Origin: Castor canadensis
Lineage: Eukaryota; Chordata; Mammalia; Rodentia; Castoridae
Direction of reading: 5' to 3'
Assembly: GCF_047511655.1 (NCBI RefSeq)
Contig: NC_133390.1
Coordinates: 132,795,583-132,859,582 of the forward strand
Length of the DNA stretch: 64,000 nt
Part shown: positions 10,441-21,955 of the stretch, piece after piece
How positions within the stretch are numbered: the first letter of the stretch is position 1
How the letters are laid out: every line of letters starts with the position of its first letter
Position numbers and translations under genes: made by a program
The notes under the pieces: generated by a model
What the model was told of the DNA's origin: nothing
The model's database searches: none
The model's input: the letters and a program-made list of their open reading frames with translations, nothing else

Positions 10441-12870
10441 AAGAAAAGAAAAGGGAAAAAATCTTATTGCTGGAGTTCTTGCAACTTACCTATATATTAG
10501 TCTTCTACAGACTTTGCTGTAGATAACACCTCTTTGTGATAATGGTTGACTAGGTTACTTTCCAGGGACTTGAGGGACACCTTTGTTGAAACCACCAAGT
10601 CTTCACTTGTGCTTATGAGGGTGTCCCATGGGTGACCTTTGGACATCAGAGAGCCAATAACTCCACCCTCAGATCATGCTAAAGCTGCCATTTTCTGAAC
10701 ATGCATCCCATGAAGAGCCATAAAGATTGATCATACGTGCACAGACCATGGATTACTTCACCACCGTCACGGTTCCTAAGCCTTAAGTCATGTTGCTACT
10801 TTATCCCATAAATGCTCTCCAGTCTCCACACTTGGTCACCTTGTGGATAAACATCTTTAAAGTTCGTCTTTTCAGTGATTATCATACTGTCACACAGGCG
10901 AAAATGGCCTGGCTTGGTAACAATTTCCATTGAATGAAAGTACAGTTCAATGTTTGCTACAAAAATTAAAAATAAAAGGTTTTCCTTGTGGAGCTGTGAT
11001 GATGCTCTTCTCCACCGTAACAGTGATGGATTTAGGAAGCCACCCCTCTGTGTAAGTGAACTGCTAATGGATGTGGCCTGTGATGTATTGGCCTCTTGTA
11101 CCTTGTGTTTTAAATATCAATGATTAAGGGTAACCTGCAGAAATGTTACTAATGCAAGAACTAATTATTTAAGCTGAGTTATATTTTCACTGTTTTTTTT
11201 TCAAGTAATTACAGACTGCCCTTATGAATTGATTACAGTAATTTATTGTAAGCCAGATTCCCAGTAGCACCAACGCAGTACTATGAACAATTGTGAAAGT
11301 TTCAATTGTTCCAATTGTCAAAATGATCTTTGGGTTTTGGGGCTTTGTTTTCCAGTTAGGACTCATCACTTTATGTCTTATGAAAATAAAGACATACATC
11401 AACTCTGAGAAGTCTTCACACTCTCTAAATACCTTTGACCAAGATATTCCATTGCTCTAAAGCAAATGCCATGGACAGCTCTTCATCCTGGCAGGTCCAG
11501 GGTGATGCCTCAGGAAAGATGGTTCACATCCCAAGACAAGGCCCTATGAGTATCATTTACCTTCATCCCTTGGGACTCCACCCATCAGAAACATGGATTG
11601 TAGGGAGAAATACCGCAAAAAGAAGGAAAATCTATACCAGGGAGTCACTAGTGACAAGCAGGCTAATGAGTGTTAGCAATTTAAACATTCACATGCATTA
11701 AAGTACATGGATCTTAGTTAAATCTCAACTAGTTAAGATTAGTTACTACATAAAAAAGGTAAAAGTACCCTAAATTGTATAGCTGGTATATAAAGAACTT
11801 GGTTAACATCTTCAAATACTTGACAATAATACTAAAAATGTATATGATGCCATCAATTATGAGTTGTGAAGTTAAGAGAAATGTTTGAAAACATCTAGAA
11901 ACAGAAAAAATTTAATCAACCACATCAGGAAGACCAGGGACTTACCTTTGTATTTTCTAAGTAGAGAATGGTATAAAATCATTTTCAAGTGAGGAGGCAA
12001 CCAACAGGTAGGAATCCAAAGAAAGTGAATTAGAAATGTTGCCAGTCCTTGGTTAATAGAAATACTATGGTATTTTCCCAAAATTTGTGATGGAAGTAGT
12101 ATCTGTTGGCTTTTAAGATACACAAATTGTTGTGGTTTCTGTTTTTTATTCTAAATAGACTCTTCTTAAAGAGGACGTGGAAATTAGAGGCATGTCAGGT
12201 CCCTTAAAATCCAGGCCCTGTTCTAGTTTCAGACTTGTTATTTTGCTAATTAATGACATTAGAAATGAAATCAAACTCAATCAAAGTAACCTATTGTCGA
12301 CTCCTATCATCATTTCATAAAATAATTTATATTTTAGCATGAAAAATAGAAAAACAGTGCTATTTGACTAAAAGCAGATTTTAACATAAAATTCACAAAA
12401 AAAATGGATATTGCTCTCATTTCCCCCTTATTTTCCTGGGGAACCTGCAAACAGAGATGTCTTCATATCCAGGAAAAGCCCATGCTGAGCATCCATTACT
12501 GCCTGTGAAGCAGAAGGTGGCATCACCTGAGGTGACCTGCCATATGCCCCCCACAACTGCAAACCCAGCATCTGATAGGCCTGAGGCCAGAGATCCAACT
12601 GGACTCAACACCTCCCCTCCTCAAGCTGCCATCAACTACTTCCTATTAGGGTGATCCAAGTGGTAGGACCCTGGTGAACTTGGAGGATCTCAGATAGGTA
12701 GTAGTCTAGAGCATGGCGGAGACCATTGCCTGCATCTTCACAAATGTGGTCTGCAAACTACTGGTCCTGAGGCTGCACAGATGGTCCTGATTTGCCCTGG
12801 TGCAACCATCACAGGAGGATTCTTGGTCTCTGGACTCCTACAGGTGATGAGCCATATCTCCCATTGGGAC
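10441..12870. other. Unassigned intergenic stretch
   Basis: No gene is recognised. The 10560-11110 part is less AT-rich than its surroundings and could be an old repeat or retrocopy, but I could not match it. The only open frames are short ones such as 11435-11701 (plus), 11872-12123 (minus) and 12457-12654 (plus), without family resemblance. Confidence 0.45.
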
Positions 12871-12873
12871 ATA

Positions 12874-13205
12874 CAGTCAGCTCTCTGTATCCATTGGTTT
12901 TGCATCCATAGATTCAATCAACCGTGCTTTGAAAGTATCTGAAAAAAGTTACATTTGTACTTAACAGGTACAGACATTTTTCTTTGTAATTATTCCCTAA
13001 ACAATATAGTAAAACAACTCTTAACATAGCATTTATATTGTGTTAGGTGTTATAATCACTTGGAGATGATGTGAAGTGTACTGGAAGATGTGCATAGACC
13101 ATATGCAAATACTGAGCCATTTTGTATAAGAAACTTGAGCATCCACAAATTTCAGTGTCTTCAGGGGTCCTGGAAACCATTTCTGCAGACACCAAAGGAC
13201 AACTG
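12874..13205 (-). mobile_element. MER2 (Tigger1-derived) MITE
   Basis: Terminal inverted repeats are visible: 'cagtcagctctctgtatcc' at the left, and the reverse complement of 'caaaggacaactg' at the right. A TA dinucleotide flanks both ends (12872-12873 and 13206-13207), the target duplication of Tc1/mariner elements. Internal blocks such as 'ccctaaacaatatagtaaaa', 'atgatgtgaagtgtactgg' and 'catatgcaaatactgagcca' match MER2. At about 332 bases it is near full length. Confidence 0.88.
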
Positions 13206-13209
13206 TAGT

Positions 13210-13765
13210 TGTATTGTCTCAGGTGGATTTTTCATCCAGAATGTTTTCAGAGTACTACAGAAGGCAAAAGCTATGACAGTGCGTCATGCTTCCATGCCTG
13301 TGTGAGTGTAGCCTTTCTGCCAGATGTTGGCCTTAGTCACAGATGACAACAGACTGAGGGAAAAAGTGGATTTAATATTCCAACTGTCTTCCACTAAGAT
13401 GGACACTAGATGAAATGATTTATAAAATTATAAAATAAAACCACTCTTCTCCCTTTTTAATTCTGGAAAAAAATATAGCTATTTTTCATTAAAACAGACC
13501 TTTTATGTTATCACGTAATGGATCTGCTATTGCTATGTTAAGATGGATTTATAAATACTTAAGGCATTGCTCATTTTTGTGAGTATGGTAAATATTGGTC
13601 AATATTTTGAGCAGTATTTACCTAGGCTCCTAGGGGTTCTCAGTGATTTTGATCAGTGCCATTGGTACTGATCTGGAATGTCTGAGTGTTGCTGCCCTGT
13701 GTTCTGAGCTCACTGTGTACCTGGTTTGCTGACCTTCACCTCAGAGGTTTCAGAAGCAGGTAAAG
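13210..13765. other. Unassigned stretch with small palindromes
   Basis: No gene. It holds a small palindrome 'cctaggctcctagg' (13621-13634) and a 10-bp stem with one mismatch (13651-13660 with 13664-13673). Confidence 0.5.
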
Positions 13766-13769
13766 GTAG

Positions 13770-13945
13770 TGAAACTCAGTACATCTCAGCTATTATTATT
13801 GCCCACTGCTTGTATTACTTACCAATGAAGTGGTTATTTTATTACATCAAACAGAAGAGGAAACTGAGTCACAGAGAATGGAGAAAATGTGCAGAGTCAT
13901 TAACATAAGTGATGGAGATGAGATTCTAACTAGAGTTTATCTTTC
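13770..13945 (-). repeat. MIR SINE (antisense)
   Basis: On the plus strand it shows 'agaggaaactgagtcacaga' and 'gatgagattctaactaga', the reverse complement of the MIR core and 5' part. Confidence 0.65.
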
Positions 13946-13949
13946 TCCA

Positions 13950-14815
13950 AAGGCAATGTCAAGTCACAATTCTATAATTTATGTCTCCCTGATCTGTGTA
14001 TCTTAGCAGAGAAATGTTGAATTATCTATACACTGTGCAGTATGATGTTTCACCACATACACACAGGCACTCAGTAAATAATATGAAGCTGAGATCTAAT
14101 TAAAGAGAACATCTTAAATTATTCTGGGAACTTAAGCATATCCTAAGTGGTATTTTTTTATCATGCAATTTAGTTAGCTATTTATAAGATATTTAAAATC
14201 AGGGCTGAGCGATGGAGGATTCTGACTGTGAACTGAGGGCGAGAGATTAGATTTGTGCTCTGCCAAATGAAATATGAAATTGAAAAGTTATTTAAGGACG
14301 TGGAACCTCTGCAGAATAGAATAACATAGGATAACAAAGTCAATATTGGATGGCAATACCAAGTTTTTGCTACAAAAATGTGGACGGATGAGAAGCAAAC
14401 CATAGAATGAAATATCTACATTTTATCACAAAGGCAATATCGTTGCTTATAGAGTAAAGGATAGTGCCCTTGTGTAGAAATTGGCTTAAGTGGTATCTAG
14501 TTCACGGACTGTAGTGAGGATTCCATCCACTTACGCCTCTGAATTTCTCCTCATGTGTTTCCTGGTGGGTAGATGATAAATAATCACAATTATTACTGGT
14601 CCACATGGCATTTATGTGAATGTGCACAACTCTACCAAGCTGCTCACCTGAACATACTTCTTCTAACCTATATGTAGATACACAAACAAACATTTCAATG
14701 TGTTTGTTAATTAGACTTTAACATTTCAGGTGACATGAGCGGATGCCACCCTGACTACTCCAGTGGGCTAGAAGGGCCAGCATCCTTCAGGACTTCCTTG
14801 TTTAGTCCTTAGGGA
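13950..14815. other. Unassigned stretch
   Basis: No gene or repeat is named. Short open frames at 14182-14403 and 14502-14693 (minus) show no family resemblance. Confidence 0.5.
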
Positions 14816-14819
14816 AAAA

Positions 14820-14912
14820 TGTTGTTTAGGGATGCAGCTCAGTGGCATAGCAATTGCTTAGCATCCACAAGACCCAGGTTCAGTCCCCAGAACTGCAAAA
14901 AACAAGGCAAAA
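14820..14912 (+). repeat. ID-like (tRNA-derived) SINE
   Basis: It begins 'agggatgcagctcagtggca', has the B box-like 'ggttcagtccccagaactgc', and ends in a tail with repeated 'aaaac'. Confidence 0.85.
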
Positions 14913-14914
14913 CA

Positions 14915-15310
14915 AACGTGAGCTGGATGGTCTGTGTGGTGCTAGAGATTCAATCTTGATTGAGATACACATGGTCATGATTTCTGCTCTTATGGACCCC
15001 ATCACCTGATGAATGTCCTCAAAGTGTGACAAGCTCTAGGGACAAAAAGTGGTGAGATTAGTGCAGGGTCCTACAGTAAGTAAGGATGCTTTTTGATTTT
15101 TTTTAATGGCTATTCATACTAACTACTTGAAGTGCATGTTCACGGAAAGATGGGACATCACTGCTAATGTGCAGCATCAGTCCTGGACCAGAAGTATCAT
15201 CTCTTCACATTTACTCACAAAGCCAGAGATTTTTAGACCCCAGGCCCAAACTCCTGGCTTCTACATATCAGGTATACACACTCACCCCTGTATACCAAAT
15301 AAAAAGACAT
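14915..15310. other. Unassigned stretch
   Basis: It may contain a short piece of an ancient repeat near 14965-15075 (a 'ctgctcttatgga' block). Nothing else is recognised. Confidence 0.4.
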
Positions 15311-15314
15311 GGTG

Positions 15315-15870
15315 AAGGGCAGAGAAAGATTTATTACATGACCTTGGACTGCTGTGGGAAGAGGCACTTCAAGCCATCTTCAGCCATCTTCAGGATACAG
15401 ACATGAGCTATAGTTTTAAACAGACAAAGAACTAAGGAAAGAGGGGCAGAGTCCTGGTCAAAGTATGGCCATGATTTCAGTCCTTATTGTTTGAGGATTC
15501 TGCAGAAGTTGTTTCTGATGTCATCACTTGAGGGGAACTATCTGGTTCCCATGAGATGATAATTCTTGCTCTAGGGTACAACTTCATCATTGCAAGTAAT
15601 TGCCCTCTTTTGGGAGGGGGGGTGTCTTTTGCAAGGCTCTGCTGTTCCTTAGGGGTAGTTTTGGTACCTTGTCATAAAGACATTATTGATCAGTCCTGTC
15701 CTTCCTGGGATCTAAGTTAATATAAATGGCTTAGGCAAAGACAGATGTAAAATGGAGGCAGGGATGCCAAGCTTTTCTCTTGTCTTTAACTAACTTGTGG
15801 ACCCAAGTAAGGAGTCTGTGTTTTTCAGCAAAAGCAGTTAAGTTCCTGTTACATTCAGACATACCAGACC
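15315..15870 (-). mobile_element. ERV LTR (antisense, probably class I)
   Basis: On the plus strand a reversed polyadenylation signal 'tttatt' lies near the left end (about 15330). A block that reads 'cctccattttacatctgtc' on the minus strand lies near 15745-15765, as in many ERV1 LTRs. No internal region adjoins it. The family is not named and the boundaries are approximate. Confidence 0.5.
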
Positions 15871-16945
15871 TCCCTGCCACTGTGCTTTCACATGGAGCAG
15901 GATGGGAAGGACACGGAGCCCATTCAGATGGGTATCCTTGACTCTCTCTCAGTCCCTCACCTATCTGGGGTTCTCTCCTTGCATGACCTTCCTCTCCTCT
16001 CCTGGAGGCAGTCCAAGGATAGTCATGGTACCAGGACCCTCAGGGACCTTGCCAGGTTTTCTCCCACCTCTCTCCTGTGAGCGAACCTTTCTTTTTCATC
16101 CTCACCAGGAAGGAGCCTCTATTTGCAAGTTTTTTCTTATGTCACGCTTTAGGTTCTCTCTGTGGCTTTTCTAGGCTCTAGAGATTTAGAAAGCCTTTTG
16201 TTCATGGTTTTGCCTTCAATTCTATGGTCTCAGTAGACTAGAAATACTTAAAAAATTAGCCAATTTCACAGCCAAAGCTGATCAATGACTACTGTTTTGA
16301 CTGGATCTATCTGTATCCTGCAGCAATAGAGCACATTATAAAGCAAGGCAGATGAAAATGGTACAGCCATTAACAGTTTTGTCAATAGTGTAGCTGTTGC
16401 ATTACTATAAGAACTAAAATAACAGAAAATGAAAGTAAATAAAACTCAAAGGAAAATGGAAAATCATATAGAAACAGATTTAACACATGATGGAAGAAAA
16501 AATGGCAACCAAAGCTGCAGGATTAGCTTACAAAGCTTTAGAGGATAAATGTGGAAATGGCTTTAGAAAAGTACAGAACAAAGCAGTATACCCCTACAAA
16601 CAATGTATACACATGTAAATAAATGTAAAAATGATAAAATAAAATTTAAAAAAGCACTATACCCCACAAATAGTAAACAAAATATGCTTTCAGAACAAGT
16701 CCCCCGAAGATTAGGGTTCCAAAAGATATCCTCTCTTGCCTGCCAGGATTTTGACACCAGACAAAGAAGGAAGGCGCCAGGGCGTTTGTGAGCAACAGAA
16801 TAGCTCCTTTGTTATGGTAAGGTTTTGTGAATAAGAAAGAATGCGTTCTCTAGTCACCTAAGATTATAGAATTTTTTTTTTTGGTAGGATTTGGCTGCCA
16901 AATAGCTAAGTACTAGGTGTCTACTAGTAGAGGCCAGGGCTTTGG
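15871..16945. other. Unassigned stretch
   Basis: The first 300 bases are GC-richer and open in two overlapping plus-strand frames (15892-16080 and 15902-16174) without recognisable domains. The rest is AT-rich with nothing identified. Confidence 0.45.
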
Positions 16946-16949
16946 ATGA

Positions 16950-17150
16950 AGCACTGTGGGCCGTTATTCAGAGCCTTGGGGTCCAGTCTTGGCTTCATCA
17001 CTTGGAATCACAGTGGAGTAGTCTCTCCTCCCCTCCCCTCTGAGATGCCACATCCCTATCTATGCATATGTAAAATAGGGACAATATGCATGCCTAGCTC
17101 AAGATGCTTGGCCTGGTGTTGAACTGAGACCGGGAGAAAATGCTTTGCAA
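16950..17150 (+). repeat. MIR SINE
   Basis: The 'ggggtccagtcttggcttca' and 'tatgtaaaatagggacaat' blocks, with a tail of 'aaaatgctttgcaaa', follow MIR order. It is well diverged. Confidence 0.6.
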
Positions 17151-17217
17151 ATTCCACGTATATACAGGCAATCAAAGCTTCAAGCTTGTGAAACATGTCA
17201 CAAAGGACTAAGATATA

Positions 17218-17946
17218 CAGGTCAAGCATCTCTAATTAAAAAATGTAGAATCTGAAATGCTCCAGAATCCAAAAATTTTTAACCACTAACATGACACTAC
17301 AAGTGGAAGATTCTATACCTGCTTTTATGTGATTGGTCATGGTCAAAACACAGACACATGGAAAATATTGTATAAAATTACCTTCAGGTATATATAGAAG
17401 GTGCTTATGAAAAAAATGAATTTTGTGTTTAAATTTGTGTTTTATCTCTAAGATATCTTGTTAATGGCAGTGGTGCAGTCTGTGATCAGAAGACTTCCAA
17501 ATTCTTTGTGTTCTGTGCGGAAAAATTCATGGCAGGACATGTGGGTATATGTGGAGTTTATTAAAAGTTAGGGAAGTAAAATATAGGTGGAAGCCAGGAA
17601 GCAGGAGAGTGTGCTTCTCTTCTCCAGGTGCTTTTAAAACTTACACTAAACCTATGGGAAGGGAGGATACAGGTAATTCCCATCCAATAATCAATGAGTG
17701 AGGAGAGGCATGCATGGTTCCCAGGCTAGGTGAGGATGATCAAGCCATCCCTGGGTCAGGTGTGGACAACCTACACACACATACAATATTAAGTCATATA
17801 TTTTCTATGAGTCCTGAACTTTTCCTAATTCTAGACTGCCTCAGTCTTACTACATGTAATTCCAATATTCCAGAATCTGAAAAAAAAAATCTGAGATCAG
17901 AAGCTCTTCTGGTCCCATGCACTTTGGATATGGGATATTTCACCTG
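17218..17946 (+). mobile_element. Tigger7/MER44-like DNA transposon, split by an insertion
   Basis: The left terminus 'caggtcaagcatctctaat' and the right terminus '...gatatttcacctg' are inverted relatives of each other. TA flanks both sides (17216-17217 and 17947-17948). Internal blocks such as 'atgctccagaatcc', 'acatgacactacaagtgg', 'attgtataaaattaccttc' and 'attccagaatctga' match the family. About 390 bases between roughly 17466 and 17850 do not belong to it. Confidence 0.72.
17466..17850 (-). mobile_element. LTR-like insertion inside the Tigger-like element
   Basis: The foreign block contains a reversed polyadenylation signal in 'gtggagtttattaaaag'. It resembles the antisense LTR at 24755-25100, where 'gtaaagtttattagaagtg' holds the same position. 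Exact ends and target duplication are not clear. Confidence 0.45.
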
Positions 17947-17949
17947 TAT

Positions 17950-18450
17950 TCAACTAAGATGGAGGAAAGGTGTTTGGTGGTCTTGTCTGGGTTTTTTCTT
18001 TAGTACCATACAGTGAAGTGCAGTTTGTTTTGCTGCTGAGATGTGTAGGGCCTATGTGCACTGACAGGAGGAGTGAAGGGGCAACCAAGGTTACAGTTGA
18101 GAAAAAGCTATGATTGTCACTGGGCCTTTGTTCAGGAATGCTGGAAGGTGTTAATTCTATAAAGGAAGAAATAGATCTTAAAAATAAAAGAGAAAGCTAA
18201 TAGCAGCTGAGAGGACAACAATTTAGAATCAAGAGATGGTGATAAAAAGAGCAGAGACTCAAGGTGCGGAGGCTGGTGTGCTCCTCTGACAGAGTCACAG
18301 CCTGGGAGTCAAAAACTGAGTTGGCCTGAGGACTGGAATACATGATCCAGTGAGTGATCAGAAACAAAGGGCTGGAGAAACGTCATCATGAGTGTGTTGC
18401 ATTTATGAGAAGTCCATGTGCAGGACTTATCAAAATGGATGGTCTTGGCA
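17950..18450. other. Unassigned stretch
   Basis: No gene and no named repeat. Confidence 0.5.
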
Positions 18451-18534
18451 GTAGGAACAATAAACATGGAAATACTTTTAGTGTGTGAAAATGTAGGAAC
18501 AATAAACATGGAAATACTTTTAGTGTGTGAAAAT
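18451..18534. repeat. Perfect 42-bp tandem duplication
   Basis: A 42-base unit beginning 'gtaggaacaataaacatgg' and ending 'gtgtgtgaaaat' occupies 18451-18492 and is repeated without a mismatch at 18493-18534. It lies 40 bases before the TA microsatellite. Perfect identity suggests a recent event or an assembly effect. Confidence 0.97.
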
Positions 18535-18570
18535 CCTTGCCATTTTTTGGAAACTCTGTCATCAAGTAAG

Positions 18571-18574
<4 letters not shown>

Positions 18575-18614
<40 letters not shown>
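18575..18614. repeat. (TA)n microsatellite
   Basis: About 40 bases of uninterrupted TA repeats. It lies close to the 42-bp duplication. The sequence is self-complementary and can form a cruciform. Confidence 0.97.
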
Positions 18615-18617
<3 letters not shown>

Positions 18618-18663
18618 AAAACTATAAAGGGCTACAAAAACAAAACAACCCACGAACTCCAAC

Positions 18664-18948
18664 ATGGCACCACTAATGATTTTGCTGATAACGTTTGGAG
18701 GCTTTTTGTGTACAAGCCATTATTCAAGGTTCTGGCTGCAGTTGAGTTGGTATGAGACATTCAGGCTTTACAAAAGCTACATCTCTGATTTTAAATGCTC
18801 CCTGAATGATAAGTATACAAAAAAAGACCCAATGCATCAATTTGATATGCATGAGCATACAAGGTTACTAATTAAAATAATTTCTTTGTGTAGTGTTCCA
18901 TATTCTATTGCACTGTTCCGGGGACTTGTGATAACTGGAATTCAGTGA
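18664..18948 (+). other. Small open reading frame, unrecognised (94 codons)
   Basis: The ATG at 18664 has A at -3 and G at +4, a strong Kozak setting. The first 18 residues (Met-Ala-Pro-Leu, then mostly Leu/Ile/Phe/Gly) look like a signal peptide or membrane segment. The rest is rich in Lys, Tyr and Ser, with no domain I know. The frame ends at TGA 18946-18948. There are no visible exons around it, base composition matches the AT-rich surroundings, and it follows a TA repeat. Chance is the most likely explanation. Confidence 0.12.
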
Positions 18949-18949
18949 A

Positions 18950-20010
18950 GGCAGAGAGAAGCCAGGCTAGAAGCTAGCTCTCCTGTACTCTCCTTGTAAC
19001 CACTGGCTCATTGGGTATAAGCAGAGTATATATTTCTATTTGTCTTCTACTTAATCTGAGTTAGCTTCCTAGTTAATCATTTATAATCAACATTATTGAT
19101 CTCTAGATAGCATACTTCTCAGGAAATCAGTGAGGATTTTTTTGGCACAGATAATGACCAAAAAAAAAATGACCTGTATGTGCATTGTCAACAGAGTTTT
19201 GGACTATCTGGGACAATGAGAAACGCATGGCAAGATTCTTTCACTGTGACTATGCTGTCACAAATCAGCATAGCTCTTCAAAGTGCTCTGTTTGTTTTAT
19301 TTTTCAAGAGCCTTTTTTATATAGCACTAAGTCAGAAGCATGCTTGTACATGTTTAAAAAGCATCAGCTTTTTGAACTCTTGAACACAGGTGCCTGTTAT
19401 GAAGAGTAGAGTCAAAGGGGACCACTTGATGTGGAATGTAAGAGCATCATGAGCACAGGGATGGCAGCCCTAAAGCCCAGGGTGTTCATACCTGTGGAAG
19501 CTGCTGGTGATGACTTCTGTTCCCTGAGTGTAGGGTCAGTCTCATATGTCATTACTATTCTGCGTCCAGTCAACACTTTCTGTTCCATGTTTCCCCTGGT
19601 TGTGTTTGAGCTGTCCTCTGGAGCTGGCAAAACTCCCTCACATCTCCTTGATGGTGCTGGCTCATTGATGTCTTCTCTTGGAGTTTACATTGAAAGGATA
19701 TGCATAATCTCCCTATCTCTGTGAGACTGTCCCAACTTCAGTTTACTAAGGTAGGGCAGAAGAGTTACAGCATGTTTGTGTCATGGATTGTCAGTAATCC
19801 AAGGATGTATCTTAGCCAAGAAAGTGAATCTAAACATAAAAGCTAAAATGTGATGTTTTAGTGGTATGGGAGAATATATTTGTAAGCTTTGAAGAGCAAA
19901 GGATTCAGTAAACAAGTTGCAAAAAGAGCAAGCCATAGAAAAATATCAATGAGTTGATAGAGGAAGTTGAAATTAAAAACATCTTTCTTCCACACACCCA
20001 ATAAACAAAG
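18950..20010. other. Unassigned stretch
   Basis: Two overlapping open frames near 19412-19724 (72 codons minus, 97 codons plus) lack any recognisable domain. No named repeat is found. Confidence 0.45.
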
Positions 20011-20014
20011 GCAG

Positions 20015-20160
20015 GGGCCCTGTCCTCAGGAAGTTCATATTCTTTAGGATAAGAGACAAACATACAGTGTAAAAAAATGAATGAATTATCATCATACACA
20101 ACTGATAAGTACCGTGTAGAACATGAAACAGGATAGCAGTACAGACAGGGCTGGATAGAG
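20015..20160 (-). repeat. Ancient interspersed repeat fragment
   Basis: The order 'gccctgtcctcaggaag', 'ttcatattctttaggata', 'agacaaacatacagtg' and 'actgataagtaccgtgt' matches the widespread mammalian repeat that also occurs at 31.5 and 45.9 kb. I could not fix the family name; it may be L2-related. The strand shown follows its L2-like reading. Confidence 0.45.
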
Positions 20161-20439
20161 GGAAATTCATACCCCTGGATAAAATGCTGCAGGTTCTCTT
20201 TCACTATAACCTCTCACATTGTCTCTTCCATTTGAATCATTCTGGGGGTTCAGGCTTACTCTGAATGTTGACATTAAATCAGAAAACCTTCTTATTTGGT
20301 GATGTTACCACTGGGGCTTAGAGCAACTGCATATATGCTTGTCTTTTTCAATTACTTTCTGAGCTTAAACCTCCTGATTTAAGCTCCTAGTTGGTTTGCT
20401 AAGACACTAAGTCTTGTTGTTCTCCACCCTTCCTCCCTG

Positions 20440-21300
20440 ACCAACGTCATCATTGTTCTGGCCTTCTTTCCTGTAGATTAGAGTTCATATAAGTCACAAA
20501 AATGGAATCATTTCATGTATTTTCTTTTGAACCTGGTTTCATTATCAGTGATGATGATCTAGTTGCTGCATATGGAGATTTTTTTTTATTTGTTCTATGA
20601 GCATTTCATTGTTGGAATAAACTGTACTTATTAATCCATTCCATACTGATGTATGGGTGACTTTTCTTATTTTCTTGCCAATGAGCATATCTATGTATGT
20701 CAACAACACCTAAAAATAAGTTGCATCATGAAGTGTAGGTATGGTTAGGTTAGATAAATAGTACTGAACAATTCTTTCCCCCAAAAGTTGTCCCATTTAC
20801 ATTGGCAAGCAGTATGAAAGTCATGGTTGCCTTCTTTCTCACAAACACTTGGTAACATCAGGACCTTGCTGTGTTTTGTTTTGGTAGATGTCTACAGTAT
20901 ATAGCAACACCTCATTTTTATTTGAGGCATTTCTTAAAAGATTAATGATTATTAATCACCTCTTAATAAGAATATTGGCACTCTGGATAATTTATCAATG
21001 CTGGTTCAAGTCTTCTGTCTTTTTTCCCATTAGGCTTCTGTCTTTTTGTTGATATAAAGGAGTTCTTAACAGGTCCCCTTTATTGTACTTTCTTCCCCCA
21101 CTCTGCAGATCGTCTCTTTACTCATTTAATGGTGTCTTCTGAAGAGCAGATTGCTAGCACACTAGTCCTATTTAACAGATTTTCCCTTTATTACAACATG
21201 TGTTTGTTCATGTTTAAGAAATCCTTTCTTCCATGAAAGTGATAAACATATCTACTAAATCATACTCTAGAAGTTTCTTGTTTTTTAAAGGTACTCTTTT
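20440..21300 (-). mobile_element. Old L1 (L1M) ORF2/3' region, antisense
   Basis: Reverse-complement L1 blocks occur in the expected order: 'cataagtcacaaaaatgg' and 'cattgttggaataaactg' near the left, 'attcttaccccccaaaag'-like and 'acacttggtaacatcag' in the middle, and 'aatggtgtcttctgaagagc' at the right. It is highly diverged, with no coding capacity. Confidence 0.65.
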
Positions 21301-21309
21301 GAAGGAGGG

Positions 21310-21710
21310 AATTCTGTCTTTCCCTTCTATACACATTTACCCACATCTTGAATTGAAGTAGGCAGAAGAATTAAAGGAAACAACTGTGCTCTGTGTTGAC
21401 ACAGCCCTGCACACTCCAGCTGGCTCCACTGAGCTCCCATATCAGCCACTGTCCAGAAAACCCTAGAACACCAAAGCAGAGATGTATTAGGATGCAGAGA
21501 AGTCTCAGTAGTTCACAAAAAAATAGCAGTGGAGTAAGTTCCCTTGGAAGGGGAAAAAACTAATCAGCATATCACCAAGCTAATCTCTAGGCAACCAGAG
21601 TCATGTCAACTTAAAGCATGACTTACATAAAAAAAATCGAGAGCTTTTCTTATCAGAACTAAACAGCCCTCTTGGGCATGTGGGGAACTTGTGGAAGAAA
21701 CAGTTTCCAA
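21310..21710. other. Unassigned stretch
   Basis: No gene or repeat is named. Confidence 0.5.
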
Positions 21711-21714
21711 AAAA

Positions 21715-21955
21715 ATGTAAGTATATGTACATGAATGTATTTCTATATGTGTACAGAAATATATAAACACATGCATATGCACATGAATGTATACATACAT
21801 ATACACACATGTATTTGTATATATCCATACCCACCCATACATGTATAAACATGCATAAGACATATATATACACATACTTATATATTCACGCATATACACA
21901 TATTTACATATACATGCATATGCATACACATACGTGTACATACAAACACACATTG
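21715..21955. repeat. Complex TA/CA/TG-rich simple repeat
   Basis: About 240 bases of alternating purine-pyrimidine sequence (tatacatacatatacacaca type, with interruptions). It causes long open frames on both strands (Tyr/Ile/Cys/Val or Thr/His-rich), which are artefacts of the repeat. Confidence 0.93.

Noticed and set aside
18309-18665. 118- and 77-codon minus-strand frames with Tyr-Ile repeats
   Set aside because: They run through the TA microsatellite and the 42-bp duplication, which keeps the frame because 42 is a multiple of three.
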